NCBI RefSeq assembly: GCF_007993815.1
Contig: NZ_VJWE01000011.1
Location: forward strand, 248,001 to 312,000
Origin: Acidovorax delafieldii
Lineage (GTDB): Bacteria; Pseudomonadota; Gammaproteobacteria; Burkholderiales; Burkholderiaceae_C
Direction of reading: 5' to 3'
DNA: 64,000 nt
The stretch's first letter is position 1; each line of letters begins with the position of its first letter. This document shows, in pieces, positions 37,026 to 47,093 of the stretch. The position numbers and the translations under genes are program-made. The notes beneath the pieces are model-generated. The model did no database searches. It saw only the letters and a program-made list of their open reading frames with translations, and was not told the origin of the DNA.

Positions 37026-38200
37026 CGCAGTTTCAGCGTGGACAGGCCAATCAGGCACAGCAGCATGGTGATGATCCAGAAGCGCACGACCACCTGCGTT
37101 TCTTTCCAGCCGCTCTTTTCAAAGTGGTGGTGCAGGGGCGCCATCTTGAGCAGGCGGCGGCCTTCGCCATAGCGCTTCTTGGTGAACTTGAACCAGGTGA
37201 CCTGCAGCATCACCGACAGGGCCTCGACCACAAAGATGCCGCCCATGATGGCCAGCACGATCTCCTGGCGTACGATGATGGCGATGGTGCCCAGGGCTCC
37301 GCCCAGCGCCAGCGCCCCCACGTCGCCCATGAAAACCTGGGCGGGGTGCGCGTTGAACCAGAGGAAAGCCAGGCCCGCGCCCGCCATGGCAGCGCAGAAG
37401 ATCAGCAACTCGCCCGAACCCGGAATGTGCGGGAAGAACAGGTACTTGGAATACACCGAGCTGCCGGTGACATAAGCAAACACGCCCAGCGCCGAGCCCA
37501 CCATCACCACGGGCATGATGGCCAGGCCGTCCAGGCCGTCGGTCAGGTTCACCGCGTTGCTGGAGCCCACGATGACAAGATAGGTGAGGATCACGAAGCC
37601 GAGCACGCCCAGCGGGTAACTCACTTCCTTGAAGAAGGGCAACTGCAGCCCCGCCTTGGGCGGCAGGTCCAGCGAAAAGCCCGACTGCACCCAGCCCACG
37701 AACAGTTCCCACACCTTGGCGTTGGAGCTTTCAGAAATGCTGAACACCAGGTACAGCGCGGCCATGAGGCCGATCACCGACTGCCAGAAGTACTTCTCGC
37801 GCGAACGCATGCCTTCGGGGTCCTTGTTGACCACCTTGCGCCAGTCGTCCACCCAGCCGATGGCGCCAAAACCCAGCGTGACGATGAGCACGATCCACAC
37901 AAAGCGGTTGGACAGGTCAAACCACAGCAGGGTGGAAATGGCGATCGACAACAGGATCAACACACCGCCCATGGTGGGCGTGCCGCTCTTGGACAGGTGC
38001 GACTGCATCGCATAGCCGCGGATGGGCTGGCCGATCTTGAGCGAGGTGAGGATGCGAATCACCTTGGGGCCGGCCACCAGCCCGATGAGCAGCGCCGTCA
38101 TGGCGGCCATCACTGCACGGAACGTGAGGTACTGGAACACCCGAAAGAAGCCGAACTCGGGCGACAGGCCCTGCAGCCATTGCGAGAGCATCAGCAGCAT
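37022..38200 (-). CDS. mraY: Phospho-N-acetylmuramoyl-pentapeptide transferase
   Basis: Polytopic enzyme moving phospho-MurNAc-pentapeptide to undecaprenyl phosphate (lipid I), 392 residues, ten membrane helices. Motifs: [10 protein letters not shown] near 65, [27 protein letters not shown] with the catalytic Asp cluster, [15 protein letters not shown], and the final [19 protein letters not shown]. 39 bases separate it from murF; the end overlaps murD. Confidence 0.98.
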   Translation of the reverse strand: MLLMLSQWLQGLSPEFGFFRVFQYLTFRAVMAAMTALLIGLVAGPKVIRILTSLKIGQPIRGYAMQSHLSKSGTPTMGGVLILLSIAISTLLWFDLSNRFVWIVLIVTLGFGAIGWVDDWRKVVNKDPEGMRSREKYFWQSVIGLMAALYLVFSISESSNAKVWELFVGWVQSGFSLDLPPKAGLQLPFFKEVSYPLGVLGFVILTYLVIVGSSNAVNLTDGLDGLAIMPVVMVGSALGVFAYVTGSSVYSKYLFFPHIPGSGELLIFCAAMAGAGLAFLWFNAHPAQVFMGDVGALALGGALGTIAIIVRQEIVLAIMGGIFVVEALSVMLQVTWFKFTKKRYGEGRRLLKMAPLHHHFEKSGWKETQVVVRFWIITMLLCLIGLSTLKLR

Positions 38201-38239
38201 GTGGCACCTCCGGCATGGGCTGACACCGTACGGGCAATA

Positions 38240-39718
38240 TCAATGCGTTGCGCCATGGTGTCCCTCCCGTGGGTTGATCGGCTTTTGTTGTTGTTCTGGG
38301 GGCAGTGCGGCGGCGCTGATCGCCTCGACCACCTGTTCCATCTTCATGAATCGCGATCCCTTGACCAGCACGCTGCCCACCGTGGGCAGGGCGTTGCGCA
38401 CCGCATCCTGCAGTGCGCTCATATCGTTGAAATGCCGGGCAACACCACCCTGCCCGTCGCCGTACGCCGACGCGGCGTGCACCGACTGCGCGCCCAGCGC
38501 AAACATCGTGGGGATACCAGCCTCACGGGCCAGTGCGCCGGCCTCGGTGTGGAACTGTGGCCCCTGGTCGCCCACCTCGCCCATGTCGCCCATCACCAGC
38601 AGTTGCGGGCCTGGCAGTTCGGCCAGCACCTGGATGGCAGCGTGCATGGAGTCGGGGTTCGCGTTGTACGTGTCGTCCACCACCGTGATGTCGCGGCCCG
38701 CGACGGTCACACTGAAAGCGCGCGAGCGGCCCTTGACCGGTGTGAAGTCGCGCAGCCCCTGGGCAATGGCCGCGACGGGTGCACCCGCTGCCAGCGTGCA
38801 CGCCGTGGCCGCCAGCGCGTTGGTGACGTTGTGGCGGCCAGCGATGTGCAGGCGGGTCGTGATCTCGCCGCGTGGTGTAGTCAGGGTGACCGCCCAGGCG
38901 CCGCGCTCCCACGTGGCCTGCGCACAGCGAACATCGCCGCCATCACCAAAGGTCACCGTGCGGCGGCCGGGCCGCCCCAGAGCCAGTGACTGCCAGAGGC
39001 CCGTGTAGGAATCCCCTGAGGGGAACACGGCTACGCCATCGGCCGGCAAGCTGGCAAACACCGAGCCGTTCTCGCGGGCCACCGCCTCGACGGTATGCAT
39101 GAACTCCAGATGCTCCCGCTGCGCGTTGTTGACCAAGGCCACCGTGGGCTGGGCCATGGCGGCCAGCGTGGCGATCTCGCCAGGGTGGTTCATGCCCATC
39201 TCGATCACGGCGGCGCGGTGGCTGGCGCGCAGGCGCATCAGCATCAGCGGCACACCGATGTCGTTGTTGAAATTGCCCTGCGTGGCAAACGCAGCTTCAC
39301 CCTGCCAGGCACGCAGGATGGACGCGATCATCTGCGTCACCGTGGTCTTGCCATTGCTGCCCGTCACGCCGATCAGCGGCAGGTGGAACTGCGTACGCCA
39401 GCCGGTGGCAAGTGCGCCCAGCGCAGCCAGGCTGTCGGGCACTTCGATGCCGGGCAAACCGGCTGCCTCCAGGCCACCGTGTGCAATGGCTGCAGCGGCG
39501 CCGCCAGCACGGGCATCGGCCAGGAAGGCGTTGGCATCAAAACGCTCCCCCTTGAGCGCCACAAACAGATCGCCCGGCTGCAGGGTGCGCGTGTCGGTAT
39601 GCACACGCGCCAGCGGCGTGGCGCCATCGCCCACCAAGCGGGCGGCGGGAATGCGCGGCTGCAGCAGTGCCCAGGCTTGCTGCAGTGTCATGACGGGTGC
39701 AATGGTGTTCATGCCCAT
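38240..39718 (-). CDS. murF: UDP-MurNAc-tripeptide--D-Ala-D-Ala ligase
   Basis: Completes the UDP-MurNAc-pentapeptide, 492 residues. ATP loop GSNGKTT (120-126), AVIEMGMNHPGEIA, VVDDTYNANPDSM, VMGDMGEVG. GAGGAG lies seven bases before the ATG at 39718, favouring that start; the in-frame ATG at 39712 makes an ATGA overlap with murE and is the alternative. Confidence 0.97.
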   Translation of the reverse strand: MGMNTIAPVMTLQQAWALLQPRIPAARLVGDGATPLARVHTDTRTLQPGDLFVALKGERFDANAFLADARAGGAAAAIAHGGLEAAGLPGIEVPDSLAALGALATGWRTQFHLPLIGVTGSNGKTTVTQMIASILRAWQGEAAFATQGNFNNDIGVPLMLMRLRASHRAAVIEMGMNHPGEIATLAAMAQPTVALVNNAQREHLEFMHTVEAVARENGSVFASLPADGVAVFPSGDSYTGLWQSLALGRPGRRTVTFGDGGDVRCAQATWERGAWAVTLTTPRGEITTRLHIAGRHNVTNALAATACTLAAGAPVAAIAQGLRDFTPVKGRSRAFSVTVAGRDITVVDDTYNANPDSMHAAIQVLAELPGPQLLVMGDMGEVGDQGPQFHTEAGALAREAGIPTMFALGAQSVHAASAYGDGQGGVARHFNDMSALQDAVRNALPTVGSVLVKGSRFMKMEQVVEAISAAALPPEQQQKPINPREGHHGATH

Positions 39719-41223
39719 GTGTGGGCTCCTCGGGCCTGCAGCGCAGCCTGCGCGTGGGCCATGTCGGAGAACGGCACGCGCACGCCTGCCGTCTCCTGGG
39801 TGTCTTCGTGGCCCTTGCCGGCAATCAGCACCACGTCGGCAGGTGCGGCTTCGGCAATGGCTTGGGCGATGGCGGCCGCACGGTCAGGCTCAGCACGCAC
39901 GGTGCCACCGGCAATCGTGCCCTGCAGGATCTGGTGCAGGACGGCGGCCGGGTCTTCGCTGCGGGGGTTGTCGCTGGTCACCAGCACCTGGTCGGCCTGC
40001 TGCTGGGCTACGGCACCCATCAGCGGGCGTTTGCCCGCGTCGCGGTCGCCGCCGCAGCCGAACACACACCACAGCCGCCCGCCACGCTCGGTGGCCAGGG
40101 GGCGCAGGGCTTGCAGGGCCTTGTCCAAAGCGTCGGGAGTGTGGGCGTAGTCCACGGCCACCAGGGGTTGGCCCACCGCCACCAGCCGCTGCATGCGGCC
40201 CGGCACGGGCTGCAGGCTTGCGCAGGCGCGCACAGCGCGGCCCAGCGGCACACCCAGGCTGCGCAGCGTGGCCAGCACCCCCAGTAGGTTCAGCACGTTG
40301 TACTGGCCGATCACGCGGGTTTGCAGCAGCTGCCGGTCAGAGCCCTCGGCCACCGTGAAACACAGCCCCTGGTCGCCCAGGGTGATGTCCTGCGCAGCCA
40401 AGCGCGCAGCCCCCTGGGCCGAGACGCTCCACAGATCCAGGGCACTGCCGTTCAGCTCGCCATGCAATTGGGCGCCTGCGGGGTCGTCCACATTGATGAT
40501 GGCAGCCTGCAGGCCCGGCCAGTCGAACAGCGCCCGCTTGGCCAGCCAGTAATCGGCCATGCTGCCGTGGTAGTCCAGGTGGTCTTGCGTGAAGTTGGTG
40601 AAGATGGCCGCGTGGATGTGCGTGCCGTCAAGCCGGGCCTCGGCCAATCCAATCGACGAAGCCTCGATAGCGCAGGCACCGAGGCCCTGCGCCACAAACT
40701 GGGCAAACGCGCGCTGCAACCGCACCGGGTCGGGCGTGGTCATGCCGGTGGAGGTGAGCGCGGGTGGCAGTCCCATGCCCAAAGTGCCCACCAGCGCACA
40801 TTGATCTTGCCCTGATTGCTCCTCATTCGATAGCGCATTCAGAGCACCTGCGAGCCACCACGCCGTGCTGGTCTTGCCGTTGGTTCCCGTCACCGCCAGC
40901 ACCTTCAGCTGCTGCGTGGGTTGTGCAAACCATTCGGCGGCGATGGGCCCTGTGGCGGCCTTGAGACCTTGCAGCGCCGCCATGTGGTCGCCCGCAAAAG
41001 CGAAGGCCTCGACCCCCGCCTGTTCGACGAGGCAGGCCGTGGCGCCACGCACCATGGCGTCGGCCACATGCGCGCGGCCGTCTGTGGCGGCACCGGGCCA
41101 GGCAATAAAGCCGTCGCCGGGCGTGATCTGGCGGCTGTCGGTGTGCAGGGCGCCGGTGACGCGCGTGCGCAGCCATTGCACCGCGTCGCTGGCAGTCTGG
41201 AGGGTGTGGAGCGGCGCTTGCAT
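39709..41223 (-). CDS. murE: UDP-MurNAc-L-Ala-D-Glu--meso-diaminopimelate ligase
   Basis: Adds meso-diaminopimelate, 504 residues. ATP loop GTNGKTST (113-120), CAIEASSIGLAEARLDGTHI, NFTQDHLDYHGSM, and the DNPR motif (TSDNPRSEDP) that selects meso-diaminopimelate over lysine, with GKGHE near the end. The short segment NALSNEEQSGQDQ (about 129-141) just after the first ATP helix is unusual, and its DNA (40805-40850) weakly resembles the dispersed repeat. Coupled to ftsI by TGATG. Confidence 0.97.
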   Translation of the reverse strand: MQAPLHTLQTASDAVQWLRTRVTGALHTDSRQITPGDGFIAWPGAATDGRAHVADAMVRGATACLVEQAGVEAFAFAGDHMAALQGLKAATGPIAAEWFAQPTQQLKVLAVTGTNGKTSTAWWLAGALNALSNEEQSGQDQCALVGTLGMGLPPALTSTGMTTPDPVRLQRAFAQFVAQGLGACAIEASSIGLAEARLDGTHIHAAIFTNFTQDHLDYHGSMADYWLAKRALFDWPGLQAAIINVDDPAGAQLHGELNGSALDLWSVSAQGAARLAAQDITLGDQGLCFTVAEGSDRQLLQTRVIGQYNVLNLLGVLATLRSLGVPLGRAVRACASLQPVPGRMQRLVAVGQPLVAVDYAHTPDALDKALQALRPLATERGGRLWCVFGCGGDRDAGKRPLMGAVAQQQADQVLVTSDNPRSEDPAAVLHQILQGTIAGGTVRAEPDRAAAIAQAIAEAAPADVVLIAGKGHEDTQETAGVRVPFSDMAHAQAALQARGAHTWA

Positions 41224-42968
41224 CACAGCGACTCCTCCACGGCATTGGCCACGATCTGCGGCTTGACGGCCATGTCGGGCTGCACACCCATCATGCGCAG
41301 GGTCTGCTGCACCACCTCGCTGAACACCGGCGCGGCCACGGCACCGCCGTAGAACACGCCGTTGCTGGGCTCGTCGATCATCACGGCCACGATGATGCGG
41401 GGCTTGTCGATGGGTGCCATGCCGGTGAACCACGCGCGGTACTTGCCCGAGGCGTAGTTCTTGCCCACCTGCTTGCGTGCCGTGCCCGACTTGCCGCCCA
41501 CGGAGTAGCCCACGGTCTGCGCCTTCTGGCCCGTGCCGCCGGGGCCTGCGGCCATCTGCAGCATCTTGCGCACCTGGTCGGCCGTGCGCTCGGAAAAAAC
41601 AGGCACGCCCACGGCGGGCTCGGCCGTCTTGAGCATGGTGGCGGGAATCACCCGACCGCCATTGGCAAACACGGTGTACGACCGTGCCATCTGGAACAGG
41701 CTGGCCGAGAGGCCGTAGCCGTACGACATGGTGGCCTGCTCCACGGGGCGCCAGCTCTTGTAGGGGCGCAGGCGGCCCGTCACCACGCCCGGGAAGTGCA
41801 ATTGGGGCTTCTGACCAAAACCGGCGGCCGAGAAGGTCTCCCACATCTCGCGCGCGGGCATCTGCATGGCCAGCTTGGTGGTGCCCACGTTGCTGGACTT
41901 CTGGATCACGCCTTCGACCGTGAGCACGCCGTAGTTGTGCGTGTCCGAGATCGTGGAGCCTGTGATGGTGATGCGTCCGGGGTTGGTATCCACCACGGTC
42001 TCGGGGCGCACGCGCCCGGTCTCCAGCGCCAGGCCGATGGTGAACGGCTTCATGGTCGAGCCGGGCTCGAACACGTCGGTCAGCGCACGGTTGCGCAACT
42101 GCTCGCCAGTCAGGTTCTGGCGCTTGTCGGGCACGTAGCTCGGGTAGTTGGCCAGCGCCAGCAGCTCACCCGTGTGGGCATCGAGCACCACCACGCTGCC
42201 CGCCTTGGCCTTGTGCGCGGCGACCTGGTCGCGCAGCTTCTGGTACGCAAAGAACTGCACCTTGCTGTCGATGGACAACTGCATGTCCTTGCCATCGACC
42301 GGGGGCACGGTTTCGCCCACGCTTTCGACCACACGACCCAATCGGTCCTTGATCACGCGGCGCGAACCGGGCTTGCCCGCCAGCTCCTTATCGAACGCCA
42401 GCTCCATGCCTTCCTGGCCGTGGTCTTCCACGTTGGTGAAGCCCACCACGTGTGCGGCAGCCTCGCCCTCGGGATACTGGCGCTTGTATTCCTTGCGCTG
42501 GTAGATGCCCTTGATGTCCAGGGCTGCGATCTGCTGGCCCACATCCCAGTCAAGCTGACGCTTGATCCAGACGAAGGTCTTGTCCTCATCCGCCAGTTTT
42601 TTCAGCAGGTCGGCCTGCGGCATGTCCAGCAGCTTGGCCAGCTGCTTGAGCTTGGCGCGAACCTCGGGCTTGTCCTGGTCCACGTCTTCGGGGATCGCCC
42701 AGATGCTGGCAGCCGGCACGCTGGACGCGAGGATCAGGCCATTGCGGTCCACGATCTTGCCGCGGTTGGCAGGTAACTCCAGCGTGCGCGCAAAACGCAC
42801 CTCGCCCTGACGCTGGAAGAACGCGTTGCCAAACACCTGCACATAGGCCGCCCGCCCAGCCAGCCCCAGAAAGCCCAGCCCAATCACCGCCACGATGAAC
42901 TTGCTGCGCCAGACCGGCGTCTTGCTGGCCAGCAAAGGGCTGGATGTATAGAGCACGCTGCGGCTCAT
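41223..42968 (-). CDS. ftsI: Septal transpeptidase FtsI (PBP3)
   Basis: Class B penicillin-binding protein cross-linking septal peptidoglycan, 581 residues. One membrane segment (about 24-40), a pedestal domain (about 60-230), and the transpeptidase domain with S304-T-M-K307 (active serine), SSN at 358-360 and KSGT at 493-496. Standard length. Overlaps ftsL by four bases. Confidence 0.98.
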   Translation of the reverse strand: MSRSVLYTSSPLLASKTPVWRSKFIVAVIGLGFLGLAGRAAYVQVFGNAFFQRQGEVRFARTLELPANRGKIVDRNGLILASSVPAASIWAIPEDVDQDKPEVRAKLKQLAKLLDMPQADLLKKLADEDKTFVWIKRQLDWDVGQQIAALDIKGIYQRKEYKRQYPEGEAAAHVVGFTNVEDHGQEGMELAFDKELAGKPGSRRVIKDRLGRVVESVGETVPPVDGKDMQLSIDSKVQFFAYQKLRDQVAAHKAKAGSVVVLDAHTGELLALANYPSYVPDKRQNLTGEQLRNRALTDVFEPGSTMKPFTIGLALETGRVRPETVVDTNPGRITITGSTISDTHNYGVLTVEGVIQKSSNVGTTKLAMQMPAREMWETFSAAGFGQKPQLHFPGVVTGRLRPYKSWRPVEQATMSYGYGLSASLFQMARSYTVFANGGRVIPATMLKTAEPAVGVPVFSERTADQVRKMLQMAAGPGGTGQKAQTVGYSVGGKSGTARKQVGKNYASGKYRAWFTGMAPIDKPRIIVAVMIDEPSNGVFYGGAVAAPVFSEVVQQTLRMMGVQPDMAVKPQIVANAVEESL

Positions 42969-43294
42969 GGCTGCACCCCGGCGGGTTGCGAAGCGGCGGC
43001 TGTTGCCGCTGCGGTGGCAGTTGCGACGCCTTGCGGGTCAGACACGTACTGGGTGATCGCTGGGGTGGCGGTGCGCATGTTCAGCTGCGCACGCGCGATC
43101 TTCTCCACCCGCAGCGGCGTGGCCTGGGCGCGCTTTTCCACCTGCAGGCGCTGGTGCTCCGTCTCCAGACGGCGGGCCTCGGCCACGGCGCGGTCCAGCT
43201 CGGTGAACAGGCGGCGCGATTCGTACTGGGTGTGCACCAGATAGATCGCACTGGCCAGCACCGCCAGCAACAGGACCACGTTGAGCCGCGTCAT
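42965..43294 (-). CDS. ftsL: Cell division protein FtsL
   Basis: 109-residue bitopic divisome protein. After MTRLN comes a membrane segment (about 6-21, VVLLLAVLASAIYLVH), then a coiled coil (about 25-65, EAnnLETEnnnLnVE pattern) that pairs with FtsB, and an Ala/Thr-rich tail. Start chosen at 43294, one base after the rsmH stop; a longer frame would run back into rsmH. Confidence 0.92.
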   Translation of the reverse strand: MTRLNVVLLLAVLASAIYLVHTQYESRRLFTELDRAVAEARRLETEHQRLQVEKRAQATPLRVEKIARAQLNMRTATPAITQYVSDPQGVATATAAATAAASQPAGVQP

Positions 43295-43295
43295 G

Positions 43296-44222
43296 TCAGA
43301 CGACTGCCGTGCGCTCGGCCACGCGCATGATGGCGCTGCGCGAGCGGGGATTGGCCTCGACCTCGGCCGCACTGGGCTTGATGCGGTCGAGCGCGATGAG
43401 CTTCATGGCCTGCGGCGCAGCAAACGGTGCGCGGCGGTCGTAGACCTCCTTGGAATGTTTGGCGATGAACTGCTTGACGATGCGGTCTTCGAGCGAATGG
43501 AAGCTGATGACCACCAGCCGCCCACCGGGCTGCAGCACCGAGAGGCTGGCCTCTAGCGCCTGTTGCAGCTCTTCAAGCTCGGCGTTGATGAAAATCCGAA
43601 GAGCTTGAAATGTGCGCGTTGCAGGGTTCTGGCCCGGCTCGCGGGTTTTGACCGCGCCAGCCACGAGGTCGGCCAATTCTGCGGTGGTTGCAAGAGGACC
43701 CCGTTCTTCGCGCCGAGCAACAATCGCCTTTGCAATGGGGCCAGCAAACCGTTCTTCACCGTAGTCACGTATCACCTCCGCAATCTGACCGACTTCGGCC
43801 GTGGCCAACCAATCGGCCACGCTTTCGCCGCGCGTGGTATCCATGCGCATGTCCAGCGGACCGTCAAAACGGAAACTGAAGCCCCGCTCGGGGCTGTCGA
43901 TCTGGGGCGAGCTCACGCCCAGGTCCATCAGAACGCCCGCAGCACTGGCGGGCGGCAGGTCGGCCAGATGGCGAAAACCTTCGTGCCGAATGGAAAAACG
44001 CGCATCGGTGATGCGCGTTGCTTCGGCGATGGCTTCGGGGTCCTTGTCAAAGGCCACCAGGCGCCCCTGGGGGCCTAGCCGGAGCAGGATGAGGCGGGAG
44101 TGCCCGCCGCGCCCGAAGGTCGCATCGATCCAGGTGCCGGAAGGCTCCGTGCCTGCGCCGCCCAGGAGAGAGTCCACGGCCTCATTCAGCAGGACGGTGG
44201 TGTGTTGCAAGGGGGATGTCAC
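43296..44222 (-). CDS. rsmH: 16S rRNA (cytosine-1402-N4)-methyltransferase
   Basis: SAM-dependent methylation of C1402 in the ribosomal P site, 308 residues. Motifs: [28 protein letters not shown] (SAM loop), [36 protein letters not shown] and [15 protein letters not shown]. Also called mraW. Second gene of the dcw cluster, eight bases after mraZ. Confidence 0.98.
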   Translation of the reverse strand: MTSPLQHTTVLLNEAVDSLLGGAGTEPSGTWIDATFGRGGHSRLILLRLGPQGRLVAFDKDPEAIAEATRITDARFSIRHEGFRHLADLPPASAAGVLMDLGVSSPQIDSPERGFSFRFDGPLDMRMDTTRGESVADWLATAEVGQIAEVIRDYGEERFAGPIAKAIVARREERGPLATTAELADLVAGAVKTREPGQNPATRTFQALRIFINAELEELQQALEASLSVLQPGGRLVVISFHSLEDRIVKQFIAKHSKEVYDRRAPFAAPQAMKLIALDRIKPSAAEVEANPRSRSAIMRVAERTAVV

Positions 44223-44230
44223 AGCGCGCC

Positions 44231-44659
44231 TTAAAAGGAGAAGTCCTTGAAGACATCCGGCATCTCACCCTGCATGGCCTTGGCTTCCTGCTCGTCGTAG
44301 GTGGCCTTGTCCCAGAGTTCGAAATGGTTGCCCATGCCCAGCAGCATGGTGTCTTTGGAAATACCGGCGGCTTCGCGCAGCTCGGGGGAGATCAGCACAC
44401 GGCCGGTGGCGTCCATGTCCACATCCATGGCATTGCCCAGGAAGATGCGCTTCCACCACTGGGCGGACATGGGCAGCTGGGCGATGCGCTCGCGGAACTT
44501 CTCCCATTCAGGGCGGGGGAAGACCATGAGGCAGCCGTGCGGGTGCTTGGTGATGGTGAGCTGACCGGATGCCGTGGCCGCGAGGACGTCACGATGCCGG
44601 GTCGGCACGGACAGCCGACCCTTCGCATCGAGACTCAGCGACGAGGCACCTTGAAACAC
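44231..44659 (-). CDS. mraZ: Transcriptional regulator MraZ
   Basis: 142-residue AbrB/SpoVT-type DNA-binding protein controlling the dcw cluster. Two repeated half-domains carry the D-x-K-GRL/D-x-TGRV motifs ([15 protein letters not shown] and [15 protein letters not shown]). The usual N terminus is [14 protein letters not shown], so the GTG at 44659 is the start; the longer frame would cross its own operator. MraZ represses its own promoter in characterised species, and the matching sites are visible upstream. Confidence 0.95.
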   Translation of the reverse strand: MFQGASSLSLDAKGRLSVPTRHRDVLAATASGQLTITKHPHGCLMVFPRPEWEKFRERIAQLPMSAQWWKRIFLGNAMDVDMDATGRVLISPELREAAGISKDTMLLGMGNHFELWDKATYDEQEAKAMQGEMPDVFKDFSF

Positions 44660-44714
44660 GGACAGATTCCCAGTTCGGTTTTGCGCCTCGCAGGTCCAGA
44701 AACGGACCTTGAGG

Positions 44715-44774
44715 GCACTTTTCACCACTTAATTGCACTTTTTTGCACTGTAGCAGGAAAAGCACACCGAACAA
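44715..44774 (-). promoter_or_regulatory. dcw cluster promoter with four MraZ boxes
   Basis: On the minus strand AGTGC, AGTGC, AGTGG and AGTGC start exactly 10 bp apart (44749, 44739, 44729, 44719), separated by AT-rich 5-base spacers. Repeated GTG-containing boxes with one helical turn spacing are the known form of the MraZ operator. TTGTTC (44774-44769) and TACAGT (44752-44747), 16 bp apart, make a plausible sigma-70 promoter, whose start would fall inside the boxes. Confidence 0.75.
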
Positions 44775-44804
44775 GGGGGTTGTCCCACAAACTTTTCAAT
44801 GAAA

Positions 44805-44855
44805 TCAACGACTTAGATGCGTTTTTTCAGACACCAGAACGCCAAAAGTCGTTGA
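44805..44855. repeat. Large inverted repeat upstream of the mraZ promoter
   Basis: TCAACGACTT (44805-44814) and AAGTCGTTGA (44846-44855) are perfect 10-bp arms; inside, GCGTT (44819-44823) pairs with AACGC (44838-44842). The structure lies between the hslU stop and the dcw promoter. It could be the terminator of hslVU (TTTTTC at one foot on the minus strand) or a regulator site. Confidence 0.5.
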
Positions 44856-44869
44856 AAAAGAAGCACTTA

Positions 44870-44894
44870 GAGAGGCCTATGAAAGTGACCTCTC
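44870..44894 (-). terminator. Possible hslU terminator hairpin
   Basis: GAGAGG and CCTCTC form a 6-bp stem with a 13-base loop 17 bases after the hslU stop; a T-rich stretch follows only after about ten bases. Weak on its own; together with the larger inverted repeat it may end hslVU transcription. Confidence 0.3.
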
Positions 44895-44911
44895 AAGGCT
44901 TGACCGAGTGG

Positions 44912-46237
44912 TCACAGGATGTAGCGCGACAGGTCCTCGTCCTGGCTCAGGGTCTGCAGGCGGGTATCGACGTAGGCGGCGTCGATGGTGATGGTCTGGC
45001 CGGCCAGGCGGGTGGCGTCAAAGCTCACCTCGTCCAGCAGGCGCTCCATCACCGTGGACAGGCGGCGCGCGCCGATGTTCTCGGTGCGTTCGTTCACCTC
45101 AAAGGCGATGTGCGCCAGGCGGGTGATGCCCTCGGGCGCGAACTCCAGCGTGACGCCCTCGGTGGCCAGCAACGCTTGGTACTGCTTGACCAGCGACGCA
45201 TGGGTCTGGGTGAGGATGGCTTCGAAGTCCTTGACCGACAGCGATTCCAGCTCCACCCGGATCGGGAACCGTCCCTGCAGCTCCGGGATCAGGTCGCTGG
45301 GTTTGGACAGGTGGAACGCCCCCGAGGCGATGAACAGGATGTGGTCCGTCTTGATCATGCCGTACTTGGTGGACACCGTGGTGCCCTCCACCAGCGGCAG
45401 CAGGTCGCGCTGCACGCCCTGGCGCGATACGTCGGCGCCACTGCTTTCCTGCCGCGCGGCCACCTTGTCGATCTCATCGATGAAGACGATACCGTTTTGC
45501 TCGGCGCTGACCACCGCGCGGGTCTTGATGTCCTCTTCGTTGACCAGCTTGGCCGCCTCTTCATCGGCGATGAGCTTCAGGGCCTCGGCAATCTTGAGTT
45601 TGCGGGTCTTGCGCTTGTCCTGCCCCAGCTGGCTGAACATGCCACGCAGCTGCTCGGTCATCTCTTCCATGCCCTGGGGGCCCATGATTTCGAGCTGGGG
45701 GCGGCCTTCGGCCACGTCGATCTCGATCTCCTTGTCATCCAGTGCACCTTCGCGCAGCTTCTTGCGAAAGACCTGGCGGGCCGTGTTGTCAGCGGCGGGT
45801 TCGCTGCCTGCCGCTGCGCGGGCCGGGGGGATCAGCACGTCCAGGATGCGTTCCTCGGCGGCATCTTCGGCGCGGGTGCGCACCTTCTTCATCTCGGCCT
45901 CGCGCGTCTGCTTCACAGCCATCTCGGCCAGGTCGCGGATGATGGAATCCACGTCCTTGCCCACGTAGCCCACCTCGGTGAACTTGGTGGCCTCGACCTT
46001 GATGAAGGGCGCATCGGCGAGTCTTGCAAGGCGGCGTGCAATCTCGGTCTTGCCCACGCCGGTGGGGCCGATCATGAGGATGTTCTTGGGCGTGATCTCC
46101 TGGCGCAGGCTGCCTTCCACCTGCTGGCGGCGCCAGCGGTTGCGCAGAGCGATGGCCACGGCACGCTTGGCGCTGGCCTGGCCCACGATGTGGTGGTCCA
46201 GCTCGGAGACGATTTCCTGGGGGGTCATGGACGACAT
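44912..46237 (-). CDS. hslU: ATP-dependent protease ATPase subunit HslU
   Basis: AAA+ unfoldase of the HslVU (ClpYQ) protease, 441 residues. Walker A GPTGVGKT (57-64), pore-loop GYVGKDV, Walker [12 protein letters not shown], the intermediate I domain (about 110-235), and the C-terminal SRYIL tail that inserts between HslV subunits. AGGAAG seven bases upstream supports the start at 46237. Downstream of hslV with a repeat in the gap. Confidence 0.98.
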   Translation of the reverse strand: MSSMTPQEIVSELDHHIVGQASAKRAVAIALRNRWRRQQVEGSLRQEITPKNILMIGPTGVGKTEIARRLARLADAPFIKVEATKFTEVGYVGKDVDSIIRDLAEMAVKQTREAEMKKVRTRAEDAAEERILDVLIPPARAAAGSEPAADNTARQVFRKKLREGALDDKEIEIDVAEGRPQLEIMGPQGMEEMTEQLRGMFSQLGQDKRKTRKLKIAEALKLIADEEAAKLVNEEDIKTRAVVSAEQNGIVFIDEIDKVAARQESSGADVSRQGVQRDLLPLVEGTTVSTKYGMIKTDHILFIASGAFHLSKPSDLIPELQGRFPIRVELESLSVKDFEAILTQTHASLVKQYQALLATEGVTLEFAPEGITRLAHIAFEVNERTENIGARRLSTVMERLLDEVSFDATRLAGQTITIDAAYVDTRLQTLSQDEDLSRYIL

Positions 46238-46264
46238 ACAGGTCTTCCTGGTATCAAATGGGAC

Positions 46265-46313
46265 TGTAGCGCTAGTGAATCATGCACCAGCAGCTATAAA
46301 AAACAGAGCATTT
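46265..46313 (-). repeat. TGATAGCTG/AGCGCT dispersed repeat between hslV and hslU
   Basis: On the minus strand ATGCTCTGTTTTTTATAGCTG, CTGGTGCATGATTCACTAGC and GCTACA. AGCAGCTATAAAAAAC followed by one variable base and GAGCAT is shared with the copy inside the rlmI-like gene with a single mismatch over 23 bases. Confidence 0.75.
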
Positions 46314-46369
46314 AGCCCCCGATGCGCTGACCGTGAGGCCAGCGCGGGGCCTGTTCCACCGTCGCACGC

Positions 46370-46936
46370 TCAGAGCGTCTCGATGGTGTGGTTCATGTTG
46401 GTGTAGATGCAGAGTTCGCCCGCAATTTCGAGCGACTTTTTCACGATCTCTTGGGCAGACAACTCGGTATTCACCAGCAGCGCCTTGGCCGCCGAGTGCG
46501 CATAAGCGCCCCCCGAGCCAATCGCCACGATGCCTTGCTCGGGCTCCAGCACGTCGCCATTGCCGGTGATGATGAGCGACGCACTGGCGTCGGCCACGGC
46601 CAGCATGGCTTCGAGGCGGCGCAAGACCCGGTCGGTACGCCAGTCCTTGGTGAGTTCGATGGCAGCGCGCGTCAGGTGGCCCTGGTGCTTTTCCAGCTTC
46701 GCCTCGAAGCGCTCGAACAGCGTGAACGCATCGGCCGTGGCGCCCGCAAAGCCCGCCAGCACCTTGCCGTGGTAGAGCTTGCGCACCTTGCGCGCCGTGC
46801 CCTTGACCACGATGTTGCCCAGCGTGACCTGCCCATCGCCGCCGATGGCGACCTGGATGCCGGAAGGCGTCTGACGACGCACACTGAGGATGGTGGTGCC
46901 GTGGAACACCGGATGGTTGTCTTGAGATGAATCCAT
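46370..46936 (-). CDS. hslV: ATP-dependent protease subunit HslV
   Basis: Threonine peptidase of the HslVU complex, 188 residues. A 13-residue propeptide ends FHG; the new N terminus T14-T-I-L-S-V carries the catalytic Thr. [19 protein letters not shown] and the final NMNHTIETL are typical of the family. A 130-base repeat-containing gap lies before hslU. No classical ribosome site is visible. Confidence 0.97.
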   Translation of the reverse strand: MDSSQDNHPVFHGTTILSVRRQTPSGIQVAIGGDGQVTLGNIVVKGTARKVRKLYHGKVLAGFAGATADAFTLFERFEAKLEKHQGHLTRAAIELTKDWRTDRVLRRLEAMLAVADASASLIITGNGDVLEPEQGIVAIGSGGAYAHSAAKALLVNTELSAQEIVKKSLEIAGELCIYTNMNHTIETL

Positions 46937-47067
46937 AGCTGCGGCAGATGGGGATCACCAGGCATTTTGCAAGCCGCCCTCGGGACGGATGCCGCACACG
47001 CAGCCTGGCTAACCACGCGACACGCCATTACCCAACGCCCGCAAGACTGGAATCTGGACCGGAACAG

Positions 47068-47080
47068 CCCCCCCCCCCCC
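47068..47080. repeat. Homopolymer of 13 C
   Basis: Thirteen consecutive C in the 157-base gap between hslV and the gene upstream of it, about 130 bases before the hslV start codon. Tracts this long are prone to slippage in replication and to sequencing error. Confidence 0.9.
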
Positions 47081-47093
47081 AGGAGAGGTGCTG

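Noticed and set aside
43550..43615. Possible dispersed repeat inside rsmH (CTCTAGCGCCTGTTGCAGC)
   Set aside because: The encoded [16 protein letters not shown] is an ancient conserved RsmH motif, and the TGATAGCTG half is missing.
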